DNA from: Streptomyces sp. NBC_00377 | Lineage (GTDB): Bacteria > Actinomycetota > Actinomycetes > Streptomycetales > Streptomycetaceae | Length of the DNA: 64,000 nucleotides | Assembly (NCBI RefSeq): GCF_036075115.1 | Contig: NZ_CP107958.1 | Coordinates: 2,604,001-2,668,000, forward strand | Direction of reading: 5' to 3' | In this document: positions 8,786 to 17,271 of the stretch, piece by piece | Layout of the letters: every line of letters begins with the position of its first letter | Position numbering within the stretch: the stretch's first letter is position 1 | Position numbers and translations under genes: made by a program | Notes under the pieces: generated by a model | The model's database searches: none | What the model was told of the DNA's origin: nothing | What the model saw: only the letters and a program-made list of their open reading frames with translations

Positions 8786-10729
8786 TCAGGAGTACAGGGG
8801 GTTGGTGATGGTGACGTACACGGACTGGGTGGCCACGGGGCCGACGAGTTCGTCGAGCCCCTGCAACCGGGTCAGCAGGTTGGCCTTGCAGCGCAGCCGG
8901 GGCGAGTCGAGCAGCCGGGCGGCCACCGAACCTCGCAGTCGGCGGGGGTCCGAGGCGGCGTCGGCGAGAAAGCGCCGGAAGGCGGCGAGCAGGAGTCGCT
9001 CGTCGGCGAGCCGCTGGGAGCCGAACGCGCCGATGAGACCGAGCACGTTGTTGATCCCCAGGTAGTAGGCGAAGCGCTCGTCGGCGACGTCGTCGGACAC
9101 GAAGGTGTCGCTGTGCTCGCCGATGCCGGGCAACCGGGCTTCCAGTTCCGTGCGGCCGGACTCGCGGAAGTAGTAGCCCTGGTTGTCGCGGTAGCGGCCG
9201 CCGGCGGGCCAGCCGTCGGGGTCGAGGAGGAGAAGCGTGTTCTGCTGATGCGCCTCCAGGGCGACCCCCGCCTCACCGTCGAGCCAGAGGACCGGACGGA
9301 CGACCTGCTCCAGGTAGCGCAGGAACCACTCGGCGGAGACTGCCTCCAGCGGCCGGCCCGTCCGTGCGGAGAGGCGTGTGACGAGCGCGGCCAGCCGGGA
9401 GCGGTGGCCGCACTCCCAGTCCGGCCGGGGCCCGACGAGTCCGGCGACGCAGGACACGTCGTCCGCCGGTGCGAACGGGTTGTGGCGGACCATCACATCG
9501 AGGCCCGGCAAGGGGAGGCCGTCGCGATCGTCGACCGCGAGCCAGGCAGGATCGCGGACGATGTCGAAGCCGGGATGGGCAGCCTGCCACTGTCTGGCCA
9601 GGCCCGTGCGCAGAAGCCGGTGGACCTCGACCCCGCGGCGGAGCTCTTTGCGGAGGTTCTCACGGAGGGAGTTGGTGATGCGCAGCCCCAGCGACAGTTT
9701 GAGCATCGCGGGGGCGCCGGACCGGTGGAGGGTACGCACGGAGGAGGTCGGATGCCACGAAGGACCAAGAGAGCCCAGGTCCCGGAGGAGTCCGGCGTCG
9801 AAGAGGGTCTCGACCTCGGGACGGTGCCGCGCCTCGCGCAGTTGCCAAGGGTGCACCGGCAGGGCGGCGAACCCGTCCGGCAACGGCAGCGGGACGCCGG
9901 CGAGACGGGCCGTCAAGCGGGCGGCGGGGACAGGTCGGCCGCCTTCGGTCCAGGCGGATTCGGTGGCGACGACGGAAGGAGCGACAGCCAGCCAGCGAAG
10001 GGGGAAGGAGCCACGCGACTCCGGTGAGTAGAGGCGCGCTTCGCCGTCCGACATGCCTTCGCGCCCCTTCGGCGTCGGGTGCAGCGGATGTCCGAGCAGC
10101 AACGCCTGTTCGGCCGCCAGGAACAGATCGGGTGAATCGGTCCGGTTCTCCCTGCGCTCGCTGATGAACGCCGCGGTACGGCGGACGGAGTCGGCGACGC
10201 GTGCGACGAGGTCGGTGCCTTCGGCGCCCTCTGGGCCGCTCGCGGAGGTGAGGCAGCCCGTCGGGCCGGGGTCGAGGGCTCGCTCGACCGGGAAGGCGTC
10301 GGCGCTGTCCTCCGTCATGGCGTCGACGGACGTCTCGGACAGGTGACTGTCCCGAGGGGTCTCGCGGACCAGGAGAGCCGCGACCGTGATCGCGTCCACG
10401 GCCGGGGACTGCTCGGGTGCGCCGGCCAGGCGTGGGAGGCCGAAGCGGTGCCAGCCGGTCGGCGACCAGTAGTGGACGGGGGCGAGCAGGGTGATGCCGC
10501 TGGCGGGCAGCGGCACGCGCAGGACACCGTCATGGGGCGCGGGCAGGCCCGCCTCGCGCACCCAGCAGCGCAGCAGGTTCTCCACGGCCGCGGCTTGGGC
10601 GGCCCTATGGGGATCCGGGTGGTTCAGGAGATCGGCGGCGGTGCCGCGCGGTGGTTCGACGTGAACGGCGTCTCCCGGTCGGCGGGGGTCGGCGGACTCG
10701 AGGCGGGACAGGTCGGAGGAGGTGGTCAA
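8786..10729 (-). CDS. IucA/IucC-family NRPS-independent siderophore synthetase
   Basis: A siderophore synthetase of about 647 residues that condenses a carboxylic acid (typically citrate) with an amine using ATP. Two hallmark motifs of the family are clear: GHPLHPTPKGREG in the N-terminal half and EAHQQN in the C-terminal half, plus a ferric-reductase-like C-terminal region. I prefer the TTG at 10729 because GAGGA stands 6 bases before it; an in-frame ATG at 10804 has no visible ribosome site, and the frame is open further into the preceding gene. It lies between the aminotransferase and the acetyltransferase. Substrates are not determinable from sequence alone. Confidence 0.88.
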   Translation of the reverse strand: MTTSSDLSRLESADPRRPGDAVHVEPPRGTAADLLNHPDPHRAAQAAAVENLLRCWVREAGLPAPHDGVLRVPLPASGITLLAPVHYWSPTGWHRFGLPRLAGAPEQSPAVDAITVAALLVRETPRDSHLSETSVDAMTEDSADAFPVERALDPGPTGCLTSASGPEGAEGTDLVARVADSVRRTAAFISERRENRTDSPDLFLAAEQALLLGHPLHPTPKGREGMSDGEARLYSPESRGSFPLRWLAVAPSVVATESAWTEGGRPVPAARLTARLAGVPLPLPDGFAALPVHPWQLREARHRPEVETLFDAGLLRDLGSLGPSWHPTSSVRTLHRSGAPAMLKLSLGLRITNSLRENLRKELRRGVEVHRLLRTGLARQWQAAHPGFDIVRDPAWLAVDDRDGLPLPGLDVMVRHNPFAPADDVSCVAGLVGPRPDWECGHRSRLAALVTRLSARTGRPLEAVSAEWFLRYLEQVVRPVLWLDGEAGVALEAHQQNTLLLLDPDGWPAGGRYRDNQGYYFRESGRTELEARLPGIGEHSDTFVSDDVADERFAYYLGINNVLGLIGAFGSQRLADERLLLAAFRRFLADAASDPRRLRGSVAARLLDSPRLRCKANLLTRLQGLDELVGPVATQSVYVTITNPLYS

Positions 10730-10886
10730 GGTGGTTCCTCGTGAAGGGGAGGGGTCGGCCGGGAGCAGCCGGTGGGGCGCGGACCGCTCGCTCTCGGGCC
10801 GCATGGGTGTCGCACCCCGGCGGCGAGGGCGGCACCGGTTTCGATGGCGTGCGCGTTCGCACGGGTACGCAGGCGGCTGCCCGGGG

Positions 10887-12446
10887 TCACCGCGCCCGGT
10901 CGGCACTGTCGCCCCGGCGCTGGTCAAGCCCGGGCAGCCGGCTCCGGCTCTGGGGCTGATGCCGATGTGGCTGCTGATCGTTCGGCCGGTCCTTGGTCCC
11001 GCGGTCCGCACCGGGAAGGTGGCTGCGGGAGACCGCCGCCATCGCGTCCGCCAGTCGGTCGAGTACCGCGGCGGCCTGTTCGTCGCTGATCGTCAGGGGC
11101 GGAAGCAGTCGTACGACGCTGGAGTGGCGTCCGCCGAGTTCGACGATCAGGCCCCGCCGCAGACACTCCCGTCGGACGGCGGCGGCCAACGCGGGGGCGG
11201 CCGGGGGCGGGGCCTGCCCGAGGGCCGAAGGCGCCGGACCGAGGGGCAGGGACTCGAAGGCCGGGCCACCGTGGGCCAAGGCGCCGGACCCGTGCGCGGC
11301 ATGTGCGTCGCGCTGCGGGGCACAGGGCCCGCCGGTCCGGCTCGTCACCTCCGGGTCCACCATCTCGACCCCGATCATGAGCCCGCGTCCCCGCACGTCT
11401 CCCATGCACGGGAAGTCCTGGGCGAGACCGCGCAGCCGACCGAGCATGCGCTCTCCGAGGACGGCCGCCCGTTCGGCGAGGCCGTTCTCGCGGACGTAGG
11501 CGAGGGTGGCCGCTCCGGCTGCCATGGCGAGTTGGTTGCCCCGGAACGTGCCCGCGTGCGCTCCGGGCTGCCACACGTCGAGGGCGTCACGGTAGACGAC
11601 GACGGCGAGCGGCAGACTGCCTCCGATGGCCTTGGACAGGACCATCACATCGGGAACGACCCCGCTGTGCTCCACCGCCCAGAAGGCACCGGTGCGACCC
11701 ACGCCGGTCTGGACCTCGTCGGCGATCAGCGGAATCGAGCGCTCGGCGGTGATCTGCCGCATACGGCGCATCCAGGCGTCCGGCGCGGGGATGACACCGC
11801 CCTCGCCCTGCACCGGTTCGAGGATCATCCCGGCGGGGGTCCTCACCCCCGACTTGGGATCGTCGAGGACGGACTCGGTCCAGCGCGCGGCGAGTTCGGC
11901 ACCGGGCTCGCCGCCGACGCCGAACGGACAGCGGTAGTCGTGCGGATAGGGCAGCCGAGCCACCCGCACGTCGGAGGCGCCCCCGGAGGCCTCGAGGGAA
12001 CCTGCGGTCATCCCGTGGTAGGCGCCGGTGAAGGCCAGCACACCGGTGCGGCCGGTGGCGGCCCGGACCAGCTTGAGGGCGGCCTCCACGGCGTCCGTAC
12101 CCGCCGGTCCGCAGAACTGCACGCGCGCGTGGTCGGCGAGACCGGGCGGCAGGGTGCGGAACAGTTCGGTGACGAAGGCGTCCTTGACGGGAGTTGCGAG
12201 GTCGAGGACGTGCAGAGGCGCCCCCGAGTCGAGGACCTTGCGGATGGCCTCCAGAACCACGGGGTGGTTGTGGCCGAGCGCGAGGGTGCCGGCGCCGGAG
12301 AGACAGTCGAGGTAACGGCGGCCGTCCGCGCCCTCGATGGTCAGCCCGCGTGCCCGGACCGGCACGATCGGCAGGGAACGCGCGTACGTGCGGGCCGACG
12401 ACTCACGAGCCGACTGGCGTCGGAGGATCCCCTCGTGCACGGTCAT
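10887..12446 (-). CDS. Class III PLP aminotransferase, diaminobutyrate-2-oxoglutarate type, siderophore operon
   Basis: A class III aminotransferase that would form L-2,4-diaminobutyrate from aspartate semialdehyde, a usual siderophore precursor. Key features are the SGAGTLALGHNHP start of the core, GAYHG, the DEVQTGVGRTGAFWA cofactor motif and the PLP-lysine region LSKAIGGSLPL. Start is uncertain: ATG at 12446 gives 519 residues and a normal-length N-terminus; ATG at 12683 would add 79 low-complexity residues. An insertion of about 45 residues rich in Ala, Gly and Pro (near VEMVDPEVTSRTGG...) precedes the last domain, and the C-terminal 30 residues are also atypical. First gene of the siderophore operon. 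Confidence 0.85.
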   Translation of the reverse strand: MTVHEGILRRQSARESSARTYARSLPIVPVRARGLTIEGADGRRYLDCLSGAGTLALGHNHPVVLEAIRKVLDSGAPLHVLDLATPVKDAFVTELFRTLPPGLADHARVQFCGPAGTDAVEAALKLVRAATGRTGVLAFTGAYHGMTAGSLEASGGASDVRVARLPYPHDYRCPFGVGGEPGAELAARWTESVLDDPKSGVRTPAGMILEPVQGEGGVIPAPDAWMRRMRQITAERSIPLIADEVQTGVGRTGAFWAVEHSGVVPDVMVLSKAIGGSLPLAVVVYRDALDVWQPGAHAGTFRGNQLAMAAGAATLAYVRENGLAERAAVLGERMLGRLRGLAQDFPCMGDVRGRGLMIGVEMVDPEVTSRTGGPCAPQRDAHAAHGSGALAHGGPAFESLPLGPAPSALGQAPPPAAPALAAAVRRECLRRGLIVELGGRHSSVVRLLPPLTISDEQAAAVLDRLADAMAAVSRSHLPGADRGTKDRPNDQQPHRHQPQSRSRLPGLDQRRGDSADRAR

Positions 12447-12916
12447 GGCGCCCGTCCGGCTCCCCGCGTCGGCATCGCCGGCGACAAGGACTCCCGCGAC
12501 GGGGCTTGTGCCTGCGGGTGCTTCGCGGGGAGGGGTTGCGGTGGCACACCCCGAGGGCGCGTCCTCGGGCACTGGCTCGACAGCCGCCACGGCTCCCCCT
12601 GTCCTCCGCCGGTCGGGGTTGCGGACACACAGCAGCCCCCTCGCTACCAACAGCGGACTGCCGTGCCGGTTACGGGTCGTCATGATCGATCATGTGTGGC
12701 ACTCCCCTCACGAAACCGGCCCTCGTCCGGCCCTACCGGCCGTCTGTGGCGGAACAGTTGCCATTCCGTCGGGAGTCCCCGACCGTGACCGCATATCGTG
12801 TGGTGGCATCACACACGGCCGTGAGACCCGCTTGAACTCGGGGTGAGATCACCATGAGTTCCTCTGTGCGGGCCGGCCTGTGCCTCAAGTTCGTTGACAG
12901 CAGGGGGAGTCAGACC
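12447..12916. other. Spacer between the siderophore operon and the first protease gene
   Basis: Either the operon leader or, in part, an N-terminal extension of the aminotransferase frame that is open up to 12683. I looked for a DmdR/IdeR-type iron box (TTAGGTTAGGCTCACCTAA-like) and did not find one. A short inverted repeat CGTGTG-N9-CACACG lies at about 12795-12815 with no known meaning. Confidence 0.5.
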
Positions 12917-14140
12917 ATGCGATCCATACGGCCGTCGTTCACCGTCCGTCGGGGGAGGAACGCGCGCCGCAGAACCTCCCCCGTCCTGGGCGCCATGGCC
13001 CTCGCTTCGGTGCTCGCACTCACGGCGACCGCCTGTGATTCGGGCGACACCGATGCGAACAGTCAGGCCAGCGCGACGGCGTCGACCGGCGGCGACGGCA
13101 AGATCGTGATCCCGGACGACATCAAGGACAGGCTCAAAGAGCACGGGATCGACCTCGACAAGTGGAAGAACGGCGCCTGGAAGAACTGGGACAGGGACGA
13201 CTGGCTGCGCGAGGCGCAGGACTACGTCAACCCGATCATCAAGGGGCTGTGGGACCCGGACCGGATGCGGGAGGCCGACGACCCGGACCGCAGCGTCGAC
13301 GAGAACGACCTCTCCGGCGACCAGGGCGTGACCGATCCGACGCCGCAGGCGGTGGACGCCAAGGCCGTCCCGCCCTCGTACCACGCGAATGCCGCCGAGG
13401 CGGGCAAGGTGTTCTTCGACTCCCCCGAGGGCACGATGGTCTGCTCGGCGACGGTGGTGAAGGACCCGGCTCACCCCGGGAAGTCAAACCTGGTGTGGAC
13501 GGCGGGCCACTGCGTGCACGCCGGCAAGGGGGGCGGTTGGTACCGCAACATCGCGTTCGTCCCGTCGTACAACGACTCGGGCAAGTCGGCCGAGCAGCTG
13601 GAGACCGCGACCAAGGAGGAGGCTGCTCCGTACGGCGTGTGGTGGGGCGACTGGACGAAGACCTCCGACCAGTGGATCGCGCAGGGCGGGCAGACAGGCG
13701 GTGACGGCGCCTCGTACGACTACGCCGTCATCCATGTGACGCCGGAGGAGGGCGGTTCGGGCAAGTCCCTCGAGGAGACGGTCGGTTCGGCGCTCCCCGT
13801 GGACTTCAACGCGCCGGCCGTGCCGAAGGTGAGCAGCATCACCGCGACCGGCTACCCGGCGGCGGCACCGTACGACGGGCAGAAGCTCTACCAGTGCAAG
13901 GACAAGCCGGGGCGGTTCTCGCTCAGCTCCTCGGACCCGACGATGTACCGCATCGGCTGCACGATGACCGGCGGTTCGTCCGGCGGGGGCTGGGTCGCGA
14001 CGGGGTCCGGCGGTAAGCCGGCGCTGGTGTCCAACACCTCGATCGGCCCGGTGAACGCGGGTTGGCTCGCGGGACCGCGCCTGGGTGCGGTGGCCAAGGG
14101 CGTGTACGACTCGGTGAGCGACAAGTTCGCCGGTCAGTAG
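12917..14140 (+). CDS. Trypsin-like serine protease lipoprotein (first of tandem pair)
   Basis: A 407-residue exported protease. A twin-arginine-like basic start (RRGRNARRRT) and hydrophobic stretch lead to a lipobox LTATAC with Cys40. The trypsin fold follows after an acidic linker: catalytic His in WTAGHC, Asp in SYDYAVIH, Ser in GCTMTGGSSGGGW. It should be anchored to the outer face of the membrane. ATG at 12917 has AGGGGGA 8 bases before; the open frame begins earlier at 12854. The neighbour downstream is a close paralogue. Substrate unknown. Confidence 0.85.
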   Translation: MRSIRPSFTVRRGRNARRRTSPVLGAMALASVLALTATACDSGDTDANSQASATASTGGDGKIVIPDDIKDRLKEHGIDLDKWKNGAWKNWDRDDWLREAQDYVNPIIKGLWDPDRMREADDPDRSVDENDLSGDQGVTDPTPQAVDAKAVPPSYHANAAEAGKVFFDSPEGTMVCSATVVKDPAHPGKSNLVWTAGHCVHAGKGGGWYRNIAFVPSYNDSGKSAEQLETATKEEAAPYGVWWGDWTKTSDQWIAQGGQTGGDGASYDYAVIHVTPEEGGSGKSLEETVGSALPVDFNAPAVPKVSSITATGYPAAAPYDGQKLYQCKDKPGRFSLSSSDPTMYRIGCTMTGGSSGGGWVATGSGGKPALVSNTSIGPVNAGWLAGPRLGAVAKGVYDSVSDKFAGQ

Positions 14141-14352
14141 CCTGATCGGCGGTGGGGTGTCTGACGGGAACCTTCACCGTCCCACCGCCGTTCGTCCCGA
14201 ACTCCAGGGGCATAGTGGGGTGTTGTCCGTACTCGATCACCACGCGGACACGACTGCCCATATGTCAGGCCCATGACATTTCCCATGGCGTCGGCCTACC
14301 GGATCGCATCACTGCTCGGCGATCCATGCGCTTCAACGGGGGACATCGCACC

Positions 14353-15567
14353 ATGCTTTCCACACGTACACCCACCGCGCACCCGCACGGCCGACGGCGG
14401 TTCGTGCTCGCGGTCGCGTCCACCGCCCTGGCTCTGACGGCGACCGCCTGCGACGGCTCCGACGCCACCGGGGCCGACGCCGCCGCCTCCCGGACCGCTT
14501 CGGCCTCCGCCTCCGCCTCCGGTGACAGCAAGGGCCACATCCCCGCCGGTGTCGCCGACAAACTCAGGAAGCACGGCGTCGACGTCGGCAAGTGGGCCGA
14601 CGGCGGCTGGCGGGAGTGGGACCGGGACAAGTGGCTCAGCGCGGCCGAGGACTTCGTGAACCCGGTGATCGAGGGGCTGTGGAAGCCCGAGCGGATGCGG
14701 TCGGCGAAGGAGGCCGACAAGACCGTCACCACGAAGGACGCCACCGCCGGCCAGGGCCGGGGCGTCAGCGACCCGGATCCGACGGCTGTGGAGGCCGAGG
14801 CCGAGAAGACGCCGTACCACGAGAACGCCGCCCCGGTCGGCAAGGTCTTCTTCGACTCGCCCGAGGGGACCATGGTCTGCTCCGGCACGGTCGTCAAGGA
14901 CGTGAACCACCCGGGCAGGTCCAACCTCGTGTGGACGGCCGGGCACTGCGTGCACGCCGGTGACGGCGGTGGCTGGTACCGCAACCTCGTCTTCGTCCCG
15001 GCTTACAACGACCTCGGCAAGAGCGAGGCACAGCTCGGCGACGCCACGACAGCGGAGATCGCCCCCTACGGCAACTGGTGGGCCGACTGGGCGTCGACGT
15101 CGGACGAGTGGATCGCCGGCGGGTCGGCGACGGGAGGCGCGGGCGCCCCGTACGACTACGCGGTGCTGCACGTGACTCCGGAGCAGGGCTCCAGGTCGCT
15201 GGAGGAAACCGTCGGCGCGGCACTCGACGTGGACTTCTCCGCGCCGTCCGCGACGGAGGTCGCCGCGATGGGCGCCTGGGGCTACCCGGCGGCACCGCCC
15301 TACAACGGGCTGAAGATGTTCAAGTGCATCGACCGGCCCGGGCGGTTCTCCCTCGGTTCGGCACTGCCGACGATGTACCGCATCGGCTGCACGATGACCG
15401 GCGGTTCGTCCGGCGGAGGCTGGTTCCGGGTGGTGGGCGGGAAGACCGAACTGGTCTCCAACACCTCGATCGGCCCGGCCGACAACAGCTGGCTGGCGGG
15501 ACCCCGGCTCGGTCCGGAGGCCAAGGCCCTCTACCAGAGGATGAGCAGGACGTACGGCGGCCGATGA
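14353..15567 (+). CDS. Trypsin-like serine protease lipoprotein (second of tandem pair)
   Basis: A 404-residue paralogue of the gene upstream, sharing most of the chain: lipobox LTATAC at Cys33, a segment HGVDVGKWADGGWREWDRDKW parallel to the neighbour's HGIDLDKW..., then the His (WTAGHC), Asp (PYDYAVLHV) and Ser (GCTMTGGSSGGGW) triad. A serine/alanine linker of repeated AS dipeptides follows the lipid cysteine. ATG at 14353 follows GGGGGA at 9 bases. It has its own 212-base upstream region, so it may be separately transcribed. The duplication looks old since linkers have diverged while the catalytic core is kept. Confidence 0.85.
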   Translation: MLSTRTPTAHPHGRRRFVLAVASTALALTATACDGSDATGADAAASRTASASASASGDSKGHIPAGVADKLRKHGVDVGKWADGGWREWDRDKWLSAAEDFVNPVIEGLWKPERMRSAKEADKTVTTKDATAGQGRGVSDPDPTAVEAEAEKTPYHENAAPVGKVFFDSPEGTMVCSGTVVKDVNHPGRSNLVWTAGHCVHAGDGGGWYRNLVFVPAYNDLGKSEAQLGDATTAEIAPYGNWWADWASTSDEWIAGGSATGGAGAPYDYAVLHVTPEQGSRSLEETVGAALDVDFSAPSATEVAAMGAWGYPAAPPYNGLKMFKCIDRPGRFSLGSALPTMYRIGCTMTGGSSGGGWFRVVGGKTELVSNTSIGPADNSWLAGPRLGPEAKALYQRMSRTYGGR

Positions 15568-15580
15568 GCCGCACACGCGC

Positions 15581-15621
15581 GGAAGGCCCGCCCCCTGCGG
15601 CAAGCAGGAGACGGGCCTTCC
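15581..15621. terminator. Bidirectional terminator between the protease pair and hflX
   Basis: A 10-bp perfect outer stem (15581-15590 with 15612-15621, GGAAGGCCCG) enclosing an inner CCTGC/GCAGG hairpin (15594-15608), between convergent genes. Confidence 0.8.
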
Positions 15622-15645
15622 ATGCGTTCAGCGGACCGCGACAGC

Positions 15646-17136
15646 TCAGGCGAGCGGAGCCGGTACGTACGGCGCGAGGTCCGCCGCCAGCTCTTCGTGC
15701 ACCCGCACCTTGAGCAGCGTGCCCTCCGCCGTGTGCTCCGCGGAGATCACCTCGCCCTCGGTGTGGGCGCGGGCGACCAGGCCGCCGTGCGTGTACGGCA
15801 CGAGTGCCTCCACCTCGACCGACGGTCGCGGCAGCTCGTTGTCGATCAGCGCGAGCAGTTCGTCGATGCCCTGGCCGGTGCGGGCCGAGACCGCGATGGA
15901 GCGCTTCTCGATCCGCATGAGCCGCTGGAGCGTCAGCGGGTCGGCTGCGTCAGCCTTGTTGATCACGACGATCTCCGGCACGCCGGTGGCGCCGACGTCC
16001 CGGACCACCTCGCGGACGGCGGCCAGCTGCTCCTCCGGGTCGGGGTGGGAACCGTCCACGACGTGCAGGATCAGGTCGGCCTCGCCGACCTCTTCCATGG
16101 TGGAGCGGAACGCCTCGACCAGGTGGTGGGGCAGGTGCCGGACGAAGCCGACCGTGTCCGCCAGCGTGTACAGCCGGCCGCTCGGGGTCTCCGCCCGGCG
16201 CACGGTCGGGTCCAGGGTCGCGAACAGGGCGTTCTCGACCAGGACTCCCGCGCCCGTGAGCCGGTTGAGCAGGGACGACTTTCCGGCGTTGGTGTAGCCC
16301 GCGATGGCGACGGACGGCACCCTGTGGCGCTTGCGCTCCTGACGCTTGATCTCGCGGCCGGTCTTCATCTCCGCGATCTCCCGGCGCATCTTCGCCATCT
16401 TCTCGCGGATCCGGCGCCGGTCCGTCTCGATCTTGGTCTCACCGGGGCCTCGAGTGGCGAGTCCGCCGCCCTTGCCGCCGCCCATCTGACGGGACAGCGA
16501 CTGACCCCAGCCTCGCAGCCTCGGCAGCATGTACTGCATCTGCGCGAGCGCGACCTGCGCCTTGCCCTCCCGGGACTTGGCGTGCTGGGCGAAGATGTCC
16601 AGGATCAGGGCCGTGCGGTCGATGACCTTGACCTTGACGACGTCCTCGAGGTGGATGAGCTGGCCCGGGCTGAGCTCACCGTCGCAGATGACGGTGTCCG
16701 CGCCCGTTTCCAGCACGATGTCGCGCAGCTCCTCGGCCTTGCCGGAGCCGATGTAGGTCGCCGCGTCGGGCTTGTCCCGGCGCTGGATCACGCCGTCGAG
16801 CACCAGAGCGCCCGCCGTCTCCGCGAGGGCGGCCAGCTCCGCGAGGGAGTTGTCCGCGTCCTGTGCGGTCCCGGTGGTCCAGACGCCGACGAGCACGACC
16901 CGCTCCAGACGGAGCTGCCGGTACTCGACCTCGGTGACGTCCTCGAGCTCGGTGGAGAGACCCGCCACACGGCGCAGGGCCGCGCGCTCGGAGCGGTCGA
17001 ACTGGTCGCCGTCCCGGTCTCCGTCGATCTCGTGGCTCCAGGCGACGTCCTCTTCCATCAGGGCATCGGCCCGGAGACCGTCGGGGTAGGCGTGCGCAAC
17101 GCGCTGGTCCTGGGAAGGGGAAGAAGAGGAGGTCAT
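15646..17136 (-). CDS. hflX: GTPase HflX, ribosome-associated
   Basis: A 496-residue HflX, a GTPase that splits stalled or hibernating ribosomes. The N-terminal domain holds the HflX-specific glycine-rich segment (GRGPGE-like: GGGKGGGLATRGPGETKIETDRRRI). The G domain has the P-loop GYTNAGKSS, ADTVGFVR switch region and NKAD. A charged N-terminal extension of about 80 residues (SHEIDGDRDGDQFDRSERAALRRV) is common in actinobacterial homologues. ATG at 17136 follows AAGGA. Convergent with the protease pair; the M1 peptidase lies behind it on the same strand. Confidence 0.95.
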   Translation of the reverse strand: MTSSSSPSQDQRVAHAYPDGLRADALMEEDVAWSHEIDGDRDGDQFDRSERAALRRVAGLSTELEDVTEVEYRQLRLERVVLVGVWTTGTAQDADNSLAELAALAETAGALVLDGVIQRRDKPDAATYIGSGKAEELRDIVLETGADTVICDGELSPGQLIHLEDVVKVKVIDRTALILDIFAQHAKSREGKAQVALAQMQYMLPRLRGWGQSLSRQMGGGKGGGLATRGPGETKIETDRRRIREKMAKMRREIAEMKTGREIKRQERKRHRVPSVAIAGYTNAGKSSLLNRLTGAGVLVENALFATLDPTVRRAETPSGRLYTLADTVGFVRHLPHHLVEAFRSTMEEVGEADLILHVVDGSHPDPEEQLAAVREVVRDVGATGVPEIVVINKADAADPLTLQRLMRIEKRSIAVSARTGQGIDELLALIDNELPRPSVEVEALVPYTHGGLVARAHTEGEVISAEHTAEGTLLKVRVHEELAADLAPYVPAPLA

Positions 17137-17271
17137 TGGGTCCTTACGTCGTGGGATGCCGGTACGGCTGCCTTCATGGAGGACAACGCACGAGTACCCC
17201 GGGAGATTCCCGTGTCCCGTGCGGCGCCGACCCGTCGATGGTCGCACGGTACGGCCCGTCTCGTCACGGCC

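Noticed and set aside
12795..12815. CGTGTG-N9-CACACG inverted repeat upstream of the protease pair
   Set aside because: Six-bp arms are easily found by chance at this base composition; no supporting context.
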